A stretch of DNA of 64,000 nucleotides from contig JAHRYS010000004.1 of assembly GCA_020621985.1 (NCBI GenBank), forward strand, positions 1 to 64,000. The letters are read 5' to 3'. Numbering within the stretch: position 1 is the stretch's first letter; every line of letters starts with the position of its first letter. Of the stretch, positions 1 to 7,420 are shown one piece after another. The position numbers and the translations under genes were made by a program. The notes beneath the pieces were generated by a model. The model did not search any database, had not been told where the DNA came from, and was given only the letters and a program-made list of their open reading frames with translations. Origin of the DNA: Candidatus Ferrigenium altingense (lineage in GTDB: Bacteria; Pseudomonadota; Gammaproteobacteria; Burkholderiales; Gallionellaceae).

Positions 1-64
1 CAGTTGGTAGAGCGCAACCTTGCCAAGGTTGAGGTCGAGAGTTCGAGACTCTTCTCCCGCTCCA
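1..64 (+). tRNA. tRNA-Gly (GCC), 5' end cut by window edge
   Basis: The sequence begins inside the D-arm (CAGTTGGTAGAGC). It continues through an anticodon stem-loop with GCC in the loop (CTTGCCAAG), a T-arm with GTTCGAG, and a 3' acceptor strand ending CTCCCGC-T-CCA. CCA is encoded. It is the first gene of a Gly-Cys-Leu tRNA cluster, the same order as glyW-cysT-leuZ next to pgsA in enterobacteria. Confidence 0.95.
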
Positions 65-124
65 AATCTGAGGGAAAGCATTCTGGCTTTCCCTCAATCA
101 TTTCAAGCTGTAGATTTGCGCTAC

Positions 125-198
125 GGCGAGATAGCAAAATGGTTATGCAGCGGATTGCAAATCCGCCTATCCCAGTTCGATTCTGGGTCTCGCCTCCA
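125..198 (+). tRNA. tRNA-Cys (GCA)
   Basis: The cloverleaf is complete. The acceptor strand GGCGAGA pairs with TCTCGCC, the anticodon loop TTGCAAA carries GCA, the T-loop is GTTCGATTC, and CCA is encoded. It lies 60 bp after tRNA-Gly and 7 bp before tRNA-Leu, so the three are probably one transcript. Confidence 0.96.
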
Positions 199-205
199 AA
201 TACCC

Positions 206-294
206 GCCCGGGTGGTGAAATTGGTAGACACAACGGACTTAAAATCCGTCTCTTAGCAATAAGAATGCCGGTTCAATTCCGGCTCCGGGCACCA
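206..294 (+). tRNA. tRNA-Leu (TAA), chimeric, with 3' half supplied by an integrated element
   Basis: This is a class II tRNA with a long variable arm (TCTTA/TAAGA stem), anticodon TAA and encoded CCA. The 5' acceptor strand GCCCGGG pairs with TCCGGGC, leaving a G-U wobble at the base of the acceptor stem. A second, unattached Leu-type 3' half lies at 11487-11553 and would pair perfectly with this 5' strand (CCCGGGC). The simplest reading is that the 5' half is host and the 3' half came with the element, restoring a working gene after integration at the anticodon region. Confidence 0.93.
228..250 (+). repeat. attL core (anticodon-region direct repeat)
   Basis: Twenty-three bases beginning ACACAACGGACTTAAAATCC are repeated exactly at 11487-11509. 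The repeat covers the anticodon stem and loop of tRNA-Leu, a usual crossover site for tyrosine integrases. Outside the core the two copies diverge in the variable arm, then become similar again in the T-arm. That is expected if an element-borne 3' tRNA half replaced the host half. Confidence 0.85.
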
Positions 295-382
295 GATAAC
301 CAGCAATTACGGGCATTCTAGAGTACATTAGCAGTCTATAATAGTCGATAAAAGTCTAACTTAATCGATAATAATACGCCAG

Positions 383-403
383 CAAGTACGCCAAAAGTAC
401 GCC
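383..403 (+). repeat. Left arm-type integrase binding repeats
   Basis: Two AAGTACGCC units in tandem (11-bp period) occur here, and the same 21 bases recur exactly at 11411-11431 just inside the right end. A weaker AATACGCC precedes them at about 374. Paired short repeats inside both ends of a tRNA-integrated element are typical arm sites for lambda-type integrases. Their assignment is inference from position and identity. Confidence 0.6.
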
Positions 404-438
404 AAAAGTCTAGATTAGTCTAAATCCAAAAAAACCGG

Positions 439-509
439 GGAACGGGCAAAGGAAAAGCAACACCTGGTAAAGCAAAACCGGGAAAAGAAAACCCGGCTCG
501 ATGGCCGGG
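439..509 (+). repeat. Left copy of inverted two-block repeat shared with the oriV region
   Basis: Block 1 (439-465, starting GGAACGGGCAAAG) and block 2 (492-509, CCCGGCTCGATGGCCGGG) recur in reverse complement at 7775-7801 and 7717-7734. Block 1 differs by two single-base indels and block 2 by one base. Block 2 is itself a hairpin. The copy near the left end may be a terminator for the dotA operon or a relic of replicon rearrangement. The stretch 295-533 contains only these repeats and the arm sites; I see no gene in it. Confidence 0.6.
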
Positions 510-533
510 CTGGTGGGAAGTTAGACTGTCGGC

Positions 534-722
534 TTAATGCATGAAAAAAACCAAATAACTTAAAATCGCAATGAGAAAATAAAAGCGAATGAAAAAACGA
601 TGTTTTATTTCCCGGAGTTCGCCGCCAGGGTCGGGTAAGATTTCCGCCGCCGCCGCCGGTTGGTCTGGATAAGTGGTGCCATAATCAAAATGATCGTCGT
701 TTGTCTGGGTCTGGATTGCCAT
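534..722 (-). CDS. Small tail-anchored protein of unknown function (62 aa)
   Basis: The start ATG at 722 is preceded by a clear AAGGAG site 8 bases upstream, and the gene follows the DotA/TraY-type gene by 27 bp, so it is the last gene of that operon. The first 40 residues are polar with an Ala run and acidic residues; the last 20 form a single hydrophobic segment (FYFLIAILSYLVFF). I recognise no family. In IncI plasmids the gene after traY encodes an exclusion protein, but nothing in this sequence shows that role. Confidence 0.6.
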   Translation of the reverse strand: MAIQTQTNDDHFDYGTTYPDQPAAAAEILPDPGGELREIKHRFFIRFYFLIAILSYLVFFMH

Positions 723-749
723 GATTTTTTCTCCTTTGATTAAATAATA

Positions 750-3155
750 TTATTCCGCTGCATCTATCTTTTCTTCCTTTTTCCCTTTCCCTTTTCCCGG
801 CCGTAGCCCAGCCCCGGCCCCTGGCCCAGCCATTGGCCCCGGCTTTGCAGCGGCGGCAGCACCACCGGCAAACTCGCGGTCTATGGTGCTGTTGCTAGCA
901 CCGGCCTGGATGCCTACCCATTTCATGATCTGTGTCGGCAAAATGTCGATTACGTCGCAGCACTTGTCGATGATGATGTAGCTCAGCATCACAAACAAAA
1001 GTAAGTACGCAAACAACGCAATTAATTTGTGCACGTACGCGCCCACCGAGTTTTGTATACCAACCCCTTGGCTAATAGTATTTGTCACGACCTCGAAACC
1101 CGCAGACATAAGCGACATTAGCGGCCACATCAACAAGAACGCGAACAGCAAGCCGAAGACGATCAGCATCGGGCGCAAGGCGGCTTCGAGAATGATGCCG
1201 TAACCGCCCTGAACTCGATCTGATGCAAACCCGTCACCGTCTGGCGTCATGTGGAAAGCAATCCAAAGCGGCGTGGCTACCAGGACTTCGCAAACAGTGA
1301 TGAAAAACATCACGACAGCTTTGAGGATTTTGATAAATGGCAGTAATGGAATTAAGAAAGCTTTCATCGCGCCAAACACGATTAAAGCCATTGCCGCGTA
1401 ATTTAGCTGATTGATTACGGATTTCAGTAAATTGACAACCGCGTCAACGACGCCAGACACCATATTGATCGTTTTTGCAGCAATGTTTTTACTTGCAACA
1501 TCAATGGTAAATTCGCCGACTTGCAGCCCGATTTTTGCGGCAATACCTATATCCATCATGGCTAAACCAGACTGTTGCAACTGGATCAAAGGATGGTCGG
1601 CAGAATTTGGGTCGTAGCCGAACCAGCTTTTCATATTCTTTGGATCATTGGCGCCAAGGCTTGAGTAAAACTTACCCGCAGCGAAGTTGACAACTTCTGA
1701 TGGGCTTAATGTTAGCGATGTTGCCCAACCCGATTCACCAACATTTTCAACGGATTTATTGGCAGCGGAAACTGATTCAAGTGGCGGGTTGCCTTGGCTT
1801 AAATTAGTTGGCATAGGCCCATAGATTGTGGATGGGCTGTTTAATTTGCCTTTGATCCCCGATGAAATTTTCGCAAACTGATAAAACCAAATACCCGAAT
1901 TTACCCAGCCTGATTCATTAGCGTCAGCAATCATTTTTTTATTGAATTGAGTTGATATTGGTTTATTAGTGATCGCCGTCGCCAGTTGTTGTTTGTATAG
2001 CTGAACAGCCTGTTCAATCGTTTCTTTAGTTCCGTTTTCCGTGATCGTTGCATTTTTACTGGTGAAACCAAGCGTCGGCAACGTGCCGGCCGGCTCCGAA
2101 CCATCAAGCGGAATTTCGTAAGTGTTGTAAGTTGCCGCAACTTTTTCTGCATACCGTTTTAGTTGACCAGACGCAGCCAGGACGCCAGCGTAACGTGCCC
2201 GGTCAATAGTGCGGTTCGTTGTCTCGATCATCGCGTCGATTTCTTGTGATGCATTCAGCGTCGTGATGGCAGTGTTTGCTTTTGCTGTTTGAACAGCACC
2301 AAACGCTTCTGAGCGGCCGCAAATACCCTTATACAATTGAGTATTTCCGCCCATGGGCATGATCGCCGCCCGCATCGGATCATCACTCATTAACATGCGG
2401 GGGGTTGCTGATGCATTAAATGGTTTTTCAACAATTGACCAATACAGAGCACCTGTTGCATCAACCTGATGTGCCGTTTCAATCGGGCTGCTGACGCGCT
2501 GCATATCAGCCTGGGCTTGGGTGTGACGCTGATAATTAAGCAAGCAGAGCTCGTTTTTCAGGATTGTCTTCGCCATATCAGTGTCTTCTTTGGTGGACTG
2601 CACGGTGAATGCGCTTAGTTCACTCATGCGAGTGACCGCATTCGTTGAAGCCGCCCGCCAAACACTATCGCCAGCACCGACGCCCATTGCAACAGCAGCC
2701 ATAGTCATTACTTGACCGAGCGAAAAACCGGATGCTGTCGGGATCAATAAAGCCGTTGCCGCACCGAATCGCAATGGAACCATTGACGATGACCATTTTT
2801 TGCCGAGCGCTTCACCGTCCGCGCCGGTACGCAAAATACCGGACACCGCGACGCCGGTAAAAATAAACGACCCGATCGCCAGCATGATGATGTTGAACAC
2901 CAGCATCGCGTCGCCGATGATTGGTAGCGTGCCCGATGATGTGGCGATGTCACCCCCGAGAACTTTGCGGATCACCATCATGCTTAAATCGCCTTCGTTT
3001 GGCGTCATTAGATCGCTAGCAGTTTCGCCACCAGGTAACTTGGCTTCGGCTTGCGATAACTGGTTTGGCGTGGCCGGGATCGCCCCTGTTGCAGCCTGCG
3101 CTGTGCCAAACAAAAACAGCGACGTTACAAGTAGTGCTTGAATGATTTTTTTCAT
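750..3155 (-). CDS. DotA/TraY-family type IV secretion inner-membrane protein
   Basis: The protein has 801 residues. A signal peptide (residues 1-21, ending AQA) is followed by a region with LPIIGDAMLVFNIIMLAIGSF and LRTGADGEALGKKWSSSMVPLR, typical of DotA (Dot/Icm) and TraY (IncI conjugation) proteins. A long periplasmic middle and about five TM segments follow from residue 590, and the tail is low-complexity Gly/Pro/Ala/Lys. In IncI plasmids TraY is an essential channel protein and the partner that determines entry exclusion. The start has an AGGAG site 6 bases upstream. It stands without any other channel gene in this element, which is odd. A replacement-subunit role is inference. Confidence 0.85.
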   Translation of the reverse strand: MKKIIQALLVTSLFLFGTAQAATGAIPATPNQLSQAEAKLPGGETASDLMTPNEGDLSMMVIRKVLGGDIATSSGTLPIIGDAMLVFNIIMLAIGSFIFTGVAVSGILRTGADGEALGKKWSSSMVPLRFGAATALLIPTASGFSLGQVMTMAAVAMGVGAGDSVWRAASTNAVTRMSELSAFTVQSTKEDTDMAKTILKNELCLLNYQRHTQAQADMQRVSSPIETAHQVDATGALYWSIVEKPFNASATPRMLMSDDPMRAAIMPMGGNTQLYKGICGRSEAFGAVQTAKANTAITTLNASQEIDAMIETTNRTIDRARYAGVLAASGQLKRYAEKVAATYNTYEIPLDGSEPAGTLPTLGFTSKNATITENGTKETIEQAVQLYKQQLATAITNKPISTQFNKKMIADANESGWVNSGIWFYQFAKISSGIKGKLNSPSTIYGPMPTNLSQGNPPLESVSAANKSVENVGESGWATSLTLSPSEVVNFAAGKFYSSLGANDPKNMKSWFGYDPNSADHPLIQLQQSGLAMMDIGIAAKIGLQVGEFTIDVASKNIAAKTINMVSGVVDAVVNLLKSVINQLNYAAMALIVFGAMKAFLIPLLPFIKILKAVVMFFITVCEVLVATPLWIAFHMTPDGDGFASDRVQGGYGIILEAALRPMLIVFGLLFAFLLMWPLMSLMSAGFEVVTNTISQGVGIQNSVGAYVHKLIALFAYLLLFVMLSYIIIDKCCDVIDILPTQIMKWVGIQAGASNSTIDREFAGGAAAAAKPGPMAGPGAGAGLRPGKGKGKKEEKIDAAE

Positions 3156-3177
3156 GTTGTGCTCCTTATTTTGTAAC

Positions 3178-3195
3178 GCCGCCGCCGCCGCCGCC
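3178..3195 (-). repeat. (GCC)6 trinucleotide tract in the dotA/traY-like leader
   Basis: Six GCC units (CGG on the coding strand) lie in the 42-bp gap between the upstream two-TM gene and the ribosome binding site of the DotA/TraY-like gene. Short pure tracts in leaders can vary in length, but there is no direct evidence here that this one does. Confidence 0.5.
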
Positions 3196-3197
3196 GA

Positions 3198-3431
3198 TTA
3201 TTTTGCTTGCTGTTGTTCAATCAAACATTGCTTCTGGTTGCGCCTAAATAAGACAGTAAAAATAAAAGCTGCAAGCGCACATATCGCAAATGAGATTACG
3301 ACCGACTGCCATGATTGATGGGTCAAAATGTTAAGCGTTCCATGCACAGCAAATATCAACATGACAGCGATCAAGTGAATATTAATCATTACCATTAGAA
3401 AACTTTTTGCTAAATCGATTGCTTGTTTCAT
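3198..3431 (-). CDS. Two-TM membrane protein of unknown function (77 aa)
   Basis: The start ATG at 3431 is chosen because AAGGAG sits 9 bases upstream; a longer frame to 3461 would place the site inside the gene. Two hydrophobic segments (about residues 10-30 and 37-58) are followed by a basic patch (LFRRNQK) and a Gln-rich tail. It is the first gene of the operon that holds the DotA/TraY-type protein and is driven by promoter copy A. No family is recognised; small two-TM proteins are common among type IV secretion accessory genes. Confidence 0.65.
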   Translation of the reverse strand: MKQAIDLAKSFLMVMINIHLIAVMLIFAVHGTLNILTHQSWQSVVISFAICALAAFIFTVLFRRNQKQCLIEQQQAK

Positions 3432-3596
3432 GTTTGTTACTCCTTTTTGTTTTCTGCGCAAACTGCACCGGATCGCGCAGTTTTTTATCAGATGTAAATA
3501 TTTTAAGTAATGCGCGAATACAAGTCAAGATATATCTTTGCAATCAATGACTTATACACACTAATAAGACGAAGAAAAATGAGGAAATATCACGTT
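3432..3596 (-). repeat. Duplicated promoter-leader, copy A
   Basis: About 165 bp upstream of the two-TM gene matches 7421-7582, upstream of the ribbon-helix-helix gene. Shared in order are an upstream block (AACGTGATATTTCCTCA, then TCGTCTTATTAG), a -35/-10 promoter, a leader hairpin and the same AAGGAGTAACAAAC-ATG start region. The leader hairpin is AAACTGC / GCAGTTT here and AAACTGC / GCGGTTT in copy B. The one change turns a U-A pair into U-G, so pairing is kept. The duplication probably puts both transfer operons under one control. Confidence 0.75.
3500..3528 (-). promoter_or_regulatory. Promoter A for the DotA/TraY-type operon
   Basis: On the minus strand, -35 TTGACT (3523-3528) and -10 TAAAAT (3500-3505) are separated by 17 bp, a good sigma-70 fit. 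The same boxes appear in copy B with a 16-bp spacer. Confidence 0.7.
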
Positions 3597-3598
3597 GT

Positions 3599-4438
3599 TT
3601 ACAGTTCATCTTCAAGCTCTTTTTTGATAAGTTTTTCTACGCCGACGACCGCTTTTTCAGCTGCCCGCGCAATTTTCTTGCTGCCGCTGCCGCCGCTGCC
3701 GCCTTTGCCACCAGCACCGCCGCCGCCGTTTTGATCTTGGTTTTGACGCTCGATGCGCTTTTCGATGCCGCTGTATTTATACGAGTGGCCCAAGTCGCTG
3801 CCTTTGATTTCCTTGCCACCTGGCGTTGAATACGACACGCCCGCGATGCGGCCAGTGGATTGAGCATTTAGATGAGCATCAATTCCGTTTGCTTTGCAGC
3901 AGCCGACAAATTTTTCTTTATCGCCTTTGCAATCCTTAACGCTTTGGTCAATCCCGCGTTTCAGGTCTGCGCAATATCCTTTGTCTGATTGCTTGCTGAT
4001 GCCTTTTTCACCAGACTGCAAGCCTTGTTCTTTTTCTATTTCGCGGCAAGCCTCAACGCTTTTATATCTGTCGTTTCCATCATGCGTGACTGTTAGATCG
4101 CCTGTTCTGATACGGTTTGCGACGATATGGATATGCTCGCAATCGGTGTCGGTATGGCGGAAGACGCAATATTGGTTATCGTCAAAACCCATTTTTTGCA
4201 TGTATGAATCGGCGGCCTGATTCCACTCTGCATCAGTTAGTTTCTCACCAGGTGCGGCACTTAATGACACATGGAAAACCGGGCGGGTACATTGCTGGTT
4301 TTGGCTGCGAACAGCCCCAAATTCATTTGATAGTTCCCTGGCATTTTGACCGCACATATTGCCTCCGATTAATTGACCCTTTGAGTTGTATTCACATACA
4401 CCCCGGAAGCCGTTTCCTTTTTCGATATTACTAATCAT
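3599..4438 (-). CDS. Short MobA/VirD2-type relaxase
   Basis: Relaxases nick the origin of transfer and lead the DNA strand into the recipient. This 279-residue protein carries the metal-binding three-histidine motif (HTDTDCEHIHIVANRI) after a conserved HVSLS strand. A Gly/Ser-rich linker and a charged tail ending KKELEDEL follow. The start at 4438 overlaps the end of mobC by 8 bases (ATGATTAG), indicating translational coupling; an upstream start at 4522 would overlap mobC deeply. IncQ relaxases carry a primase domain, and this one is too short to have it. The assigned family is certain to the relaxase superfamily, less so to the MOB class. Confidence 0.85.
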   Translation of the reverse strand: MISNIEKGNGFRGVCEYNSKGQLIGGNMCGQNARELSNEFGAVRSQNQQCTRPVFHVSLSAAPGEKLTDAEWNQAADSYMQKMGFDDNQYCVFRHTDTDCEHIHIVANRIRTGDLTVTHDGNDRYKSVEACREIEKEQGLQSGEKGISKQSDKGYCADLKRGIDQSVKDCKGDKEKFVGCCKANGIDAHLNAQSTGRIAGVSYSTPGGKEIKGSDLGHSYKYSGIEKRIERQNQDQNGGGGAGGKGGSGGSGSKKIARAAEKAVVGVEKLIKKELEDEL

Positions 4439-4976
4439 GTTGGTTGCTCCCGATAATTTGCTGCTGTGTTGCTTGGCATGTTTTCTTGATCGTTGTAAGC
4501 GCTGCCACCAATTGTTTTGCAATATCTGGCGACAATTTCTTGTCAGATGAAATTGTGGAAAATAACCTCTGCAAGTTTCCTGACACCCGCCCTAATTCTG
4601 CGTATGTGGCGCGGTTGATTTCTGGGAGTGGTCGGGGTGGATTGACTTCACGACCGAGAGCGGCACGGCGGAAGAATTCCGAATTTGATACACCAGATGC
4701 CGCCGCCATTGCGAATATTGATTTAGCTTCTTCACGTGTAACCCGGACACGCGAATAAACACTTCTTTTTAAGTCTTCAGACTTCTTGTTTGATTTCATG
4801 ATTTTCATTTTGATTTCCTCATGGTTTTGATTTACCAGCGAAGCGGGCGAACCCCCGGCGGGGGTGAGTTGTGTACCCTGTAGGCCCCGCAGCGGGGCCG
4901 GTAGGGTACGAACCGGGGCCGCAGGCATAGGTTCATCCTCACCGTTTTTAGCATCGTTTTTGTATTCTAAAATCAT
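4431..4976 (-). CDS. mobC: MobC-like mobilization accessory protein
   Basis: The C-terminal 125 residues (RVRVTREEAKSIFAMAAASGVSNSEFFRRAALG onward) resemble the MobC relaxosome family, which binds and melts oriT DNA beside the nick. The start at 4976 has an AGGAGGTG site and overlaps the coupling-protein stop as ATGA, so translational coupling favours this long form (181 aa). A second start at 4808, preceded by GAGGAAAT, would give only the conserved domain. The extra N-terminal 56 codons run through very GC-rich palindromes (4851-4909) that may be a DNA site rather than useful protein. Confidence 0.75.
   Translation of the reverse strand: MILEYKNDAKNGEDEPMPAAPVRTLPAPLRGLQGTQLTPAGGSPASLVNQNHEEIKMKIMKSNKKSEDLKRSVYSRVRVTREEAKSIFAMAAASGVSNSEFFRRAALGREVNPPRPLPEINRATYAELGRVSGNLQRLFSTISSDKKLSPDIAKQLVAALTTIKKTCQATQQQIIGSNQHD
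4851..4909. other. Nested GC-rich palindromes, candidate oriT
   Basis: There are two inverted repeats: ACCCCCG/CGGGGGT (4851-4865, 1-base loop), and a larger structure with outer arms GTACCCT/AGGGTAC (4873-4879, 4903-4909) and inner arms GGCCCCGC/GCGGGGCC (4883-4890, 4892-4899). They stand out in AT-richer element DNA immediately upstream of the conserved part of mobC and next to the relaxase gene, where oriT is commonly found. I cannot see a family nic consensus with confidence. A hairpin insertion into the coding frame is the alternative. Confidence 0.35.
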
Positions 4977-7075
4977 TGTTGCACCTCCTGTATGTCAATG
5001 GATTCGGCCTGTTTACGCTTCTTACGGTTTTTGAATGATTCCCGTTTACCCTCATTTTTTTCACCTCCCACAACCGCCGCCACTTCAATAGAGCCAACCT
5101 GTTTACCCGCATCATCATCAAGCAGTTCTGCAATCTCAAGGCCGAATTCGATCATGTGCGAATCAACGTCCAGGGCCTCGCCAATCACCCCGGATATGCC
5201 CGAATTAGCCACGTCCTGCCCGATTTCGTCCATGCCGTCTTCTGCGTATTGCGCATCCGTAAAGTCTGCGTAATCGTCAAGCTCTTGAAGTGGTTCGGCC
5301 GTTTGCATGATGAGCAGGTGTTCGCCGCGCTCGTCGGTGTCGTTGTCGGCGTGCACGGTGGGCACTTGCTGTGATGCCTCGGCGTCTGTGATCTGCGTAA
5401 ATGTTTCGCCGTCGGTTGCGTTTACGCAGTTCACAATCGCGGTTTGTTTGCCGGATGAAATTGGCTTGTTAAAATTCCGGTTTTCATAAAAAACAGGGCG
5501 GAGTATGGGAGTGTCTATGTATGGAAAAAACATCTGGATTGGGTCTTTACCAAACCCTTTGATGATTGCCGTAACACCAGTTTCTTGTGGGCCGAGCTCC
5601 GCTAATTCTTCCATTCTGACCACCCCTATTGTTTCTTTTGCCCAACCGACAGAGGCACTACCGTCGGTGCCGGTGCCGTTGCTTGTAATTGTCTCGGTAC
5701 GCCTAAAAACTTCCTTCTCTCCAAGTTCATCGAGCGCCATTTGCGCATCATGAAAACCCGTCAGCTGCCCAAATATTTTCGTTCCAATCATCGAGCACCA
5801 GGATTGGTAATCATCTTCGCCCCAGATTTTTCTTAACTGGCTCGGCGCTTGAGTGGCAATAATTGCCGAACATCCCTTTGATCGGCCAATTTCAAAAAAT
5901 TTCTCAAAGCCTGGCATCTTTGGGAGTTGAGCAAATTCATCGCAGATGATGATATTTCGACGGGTCGCTGATTCCGGAAAAGAGGTGGATGCGGTCAGGC
6001 CAGCCAGCAGTTGCAAGATGCTTGATATATAAGCACCGGCCAACGATTTGAACTCGCCGGAACCTTGCAATATCACCAATTTTTTATCGGCGTGTTCGCC
6101 TTTGTCTTGCCACCAATCTAAAAAGCTGAACCGTTCTTCCGTGTCGCGCCAAGCCAACGCAAGTTCAAAAACGTCTTGCATAAATGCTGTCAAATTGATC
6201 GCTACGGATTGAGTCGTTTTTGACTCTGCATCCGCAAGGATTTGAACCGCTGGCGGGTAATGTTCCTGGGCGATGCCGCGTAGGGTGTCGATATCGAGGG
6301 TGATATGTTCGTACAATTCTGACCATCCCCAATTCACGTCATTTTCAGCCTGCAATTTGCATAAAATTGCAGTGAAAATCATTCCGGCGGCGTTGCCCCA
6401 GAGCGGGTCTTTTTCAGAAACCGGAATGAGTGCTTTTGCTAGTTCGCGGGCATGTCCGCGGGTAGGGCAATCGCGGGCGATATCCCATGATGGGCCGGAA
6501 TGCCACGGAGCCACAATTAATAGATCGCCGGGGGTGGATGTTGAATAGTCCCCTTTTGGGCCGTCCACCAATAAAACGCGATAATTTGTTTTTTGTAATT
6601 TAGGCAACATTGCCCAAATGATTTGCGTCTTGCCTCCACCGGGACTTGCTAAAAACAGGAATGAGCGCCGGATTCTAGCTATTGTGAAATCCAAACCAGC
6701 GACTTGAAATAGCGATGGCGAGCGCTTAAGTTCTTCTTTAATTACTTTCGATGCCGCACCAGCACCGTGTCTGACTTGCCCACCCTCACTGTGGACGACT
6801 GACACATATTTTTTATCTGTTGCAAAGTAAAAGACAGTTGCGCCAACAATGATGCCGATGATTGGCCCGCTGCCAAACACGATTTGAGCCTTAGCAGAAA
6901 CATCGTTTCCGTGCCGTGCGACATGAAACAATAAATCTAAATAACCGCCTGGCAGGTGCGCTATTTTTGCCGCAAGCCAACCAACCACACCCGCACCAAC
7001 TACGCCAAAAAATACCGCAGCAAGACTTGCTGATTGGTAATCAACTCGGGCGATAGGGGCGCGGGATATAGTCAT
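4973..7075 (-). CDS. VirD4/TraD-type coupling protein (T4CP)
   Basis: This DNA-translocating ATPase brings the relaxosome to the secretion channel. The protein has 700 residues: two N-terminal TM segments (about 15-37 and 65-85), Walker A ASPGGGKT (143-150), Walker B IIICDEF followed by AQLPKMPGFEKFFEIGRSKG, and the ATQAPSQL sensor stretch. The C-terminal 150 residues are acidic and low in conservation. It overlaps mobC by 4 bases (ATGA) and starts 1 base after a 47-residue gene, so all are one operon. Carrying its own coupling protein separates this element from classic IncQ plasmids, which borrow one. Confidence 0.9.
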   Translation of the reverse strand: MTISRAPIARVDYQSASLAAVFFGVVGAGVVGWLAAKIAHLPGGYLDLLFHVARHGNDVSAKAQIVFGSGPIIGIIVGATVFYFATDKKYVSVVHSEGGQVRHGAGAASKVIKEELKRSPSLFQVAGLDFTIARIRRSFLFLASPGGGKTQIIWAMLPKLQKTNYRVLLVDGPKGDYSTSTPGDLLIVAPWHSGPSWDIARDCPTRGHARELAKALIPVSEKDPLWGNAAGMIFTAILCKLQAENDVNWGWSELYEHITLDIDTLRGIAQEHYPPAVQILADAESKTTQSVAINLTAFMQDVFELALAWRDTEERFSFLDWWQDKGEHADKKLVILQGSGEFKSLAGAYISSILQLLAGLTASTSFPESATRRNIIICDEFAQLPKMPGFEKFFEIGRSKGCSAIIATQAPSQLRKIWGEDDYQSWCSMIGTKIFGQLTGFHDAQMALDELGEKEVFRRTETITSNGTGTDGSASVGWAKETIGVVRMEELAELGPQETGVTAIIKGFGKDPIQMFFPYIDTPILRPVFYENRNFNKPISSGKQTAIVNCVNATDGETFTQITDAEASQQVPTVHADNDTDERGEHLLIMQTAEPLQELDDYADFTDAQYAEDGMDEIGQDVANSGISGVIGEALDVDSHMIEFGLEIAELLDDDAGKQVGSIEVAAVVGGEKNEGKRESFKNRKKRKQAESIDIQEVQQ

Positions 7076-7076
7076 A

Positions 7077-7220
7077 TTATTTACTCATAATGATGTAGGT
7101 GTGGCCGCGTTCGCGGTCGATGACGTGAATGTGGCCAGGGTGCTGAACTACCACTGCTGTTGAAGGTAGCGCGTATTTCAGCAGCGCCACCCAGCTCGGT
7201 TTTGTGGTTTGAAATATCAT
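7077..7220 (-). CDS. Small protein of unknown function (47 aa)
   Basis: The ATG at 7220 has an AAGGAG site 7 bases upstream and the stop lies 1 base before the coupling-protein start. The sequence begins MIFQTTKPSWVALLKY and ends GHTYIIMSK, with a moderately hydrophobic middle (ALPSTAVVVQHPGHIHVI). Tight packing and a strong ribosome site argue that it is translated. No family is recognised. Confidence 0.55.
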   Translation of the reverse strand: MIFQTTKPSWVALLKYALPSTAVVVQHPGHIHVIDRERGHTYIIMSK

Positions 7221-7234
7221 GATTTTTCTCCTTT

Positions 7235-7420
7235 TTACTCAGCAACAAGCCCGATGATCTTGTCCAGTTTCGCGTCAATCGCTGCCATCGAAACCCCATT
7301 GATCTTCTCTGCCAGCCCGGCCCGGCAAAGGTCTGCCACCGTGGTTTTTGATTGCTCAGCATGTCCAACGGCTTGATCGAAAAGTTCATCACTCATACGA
7401 ATTGTGAAAGTTTTGCTCAT
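7235..7420 (-). CDS. Ribbon-helix-helix (Arc/CopG-type) DNA-binding protein
   Basis: The protein has 61 residues. The N-terminal strand TFTIRMSDELFDQAVGHAEQSKTTVADLCRAGL fits a ribbon-helix-helix fold, and a short amphipathic C-terminal helix follows. The start ATG at 7420 has AAGGAG 9 bases upstream. It is the first gene of the mobilization operon under promoter copy B, so it could be an autoregulator acting on both duplicated promoters, or a relaxosome accessory protein. The fold is visible; the target is inference. Confidence 0.75.
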   Translation of the reverse strand: MSKTFTIRMSDELFDQAVGHAEQSKTTVADLCRAGLAEKINGVSMAAIDAKLDKIIGLVAE

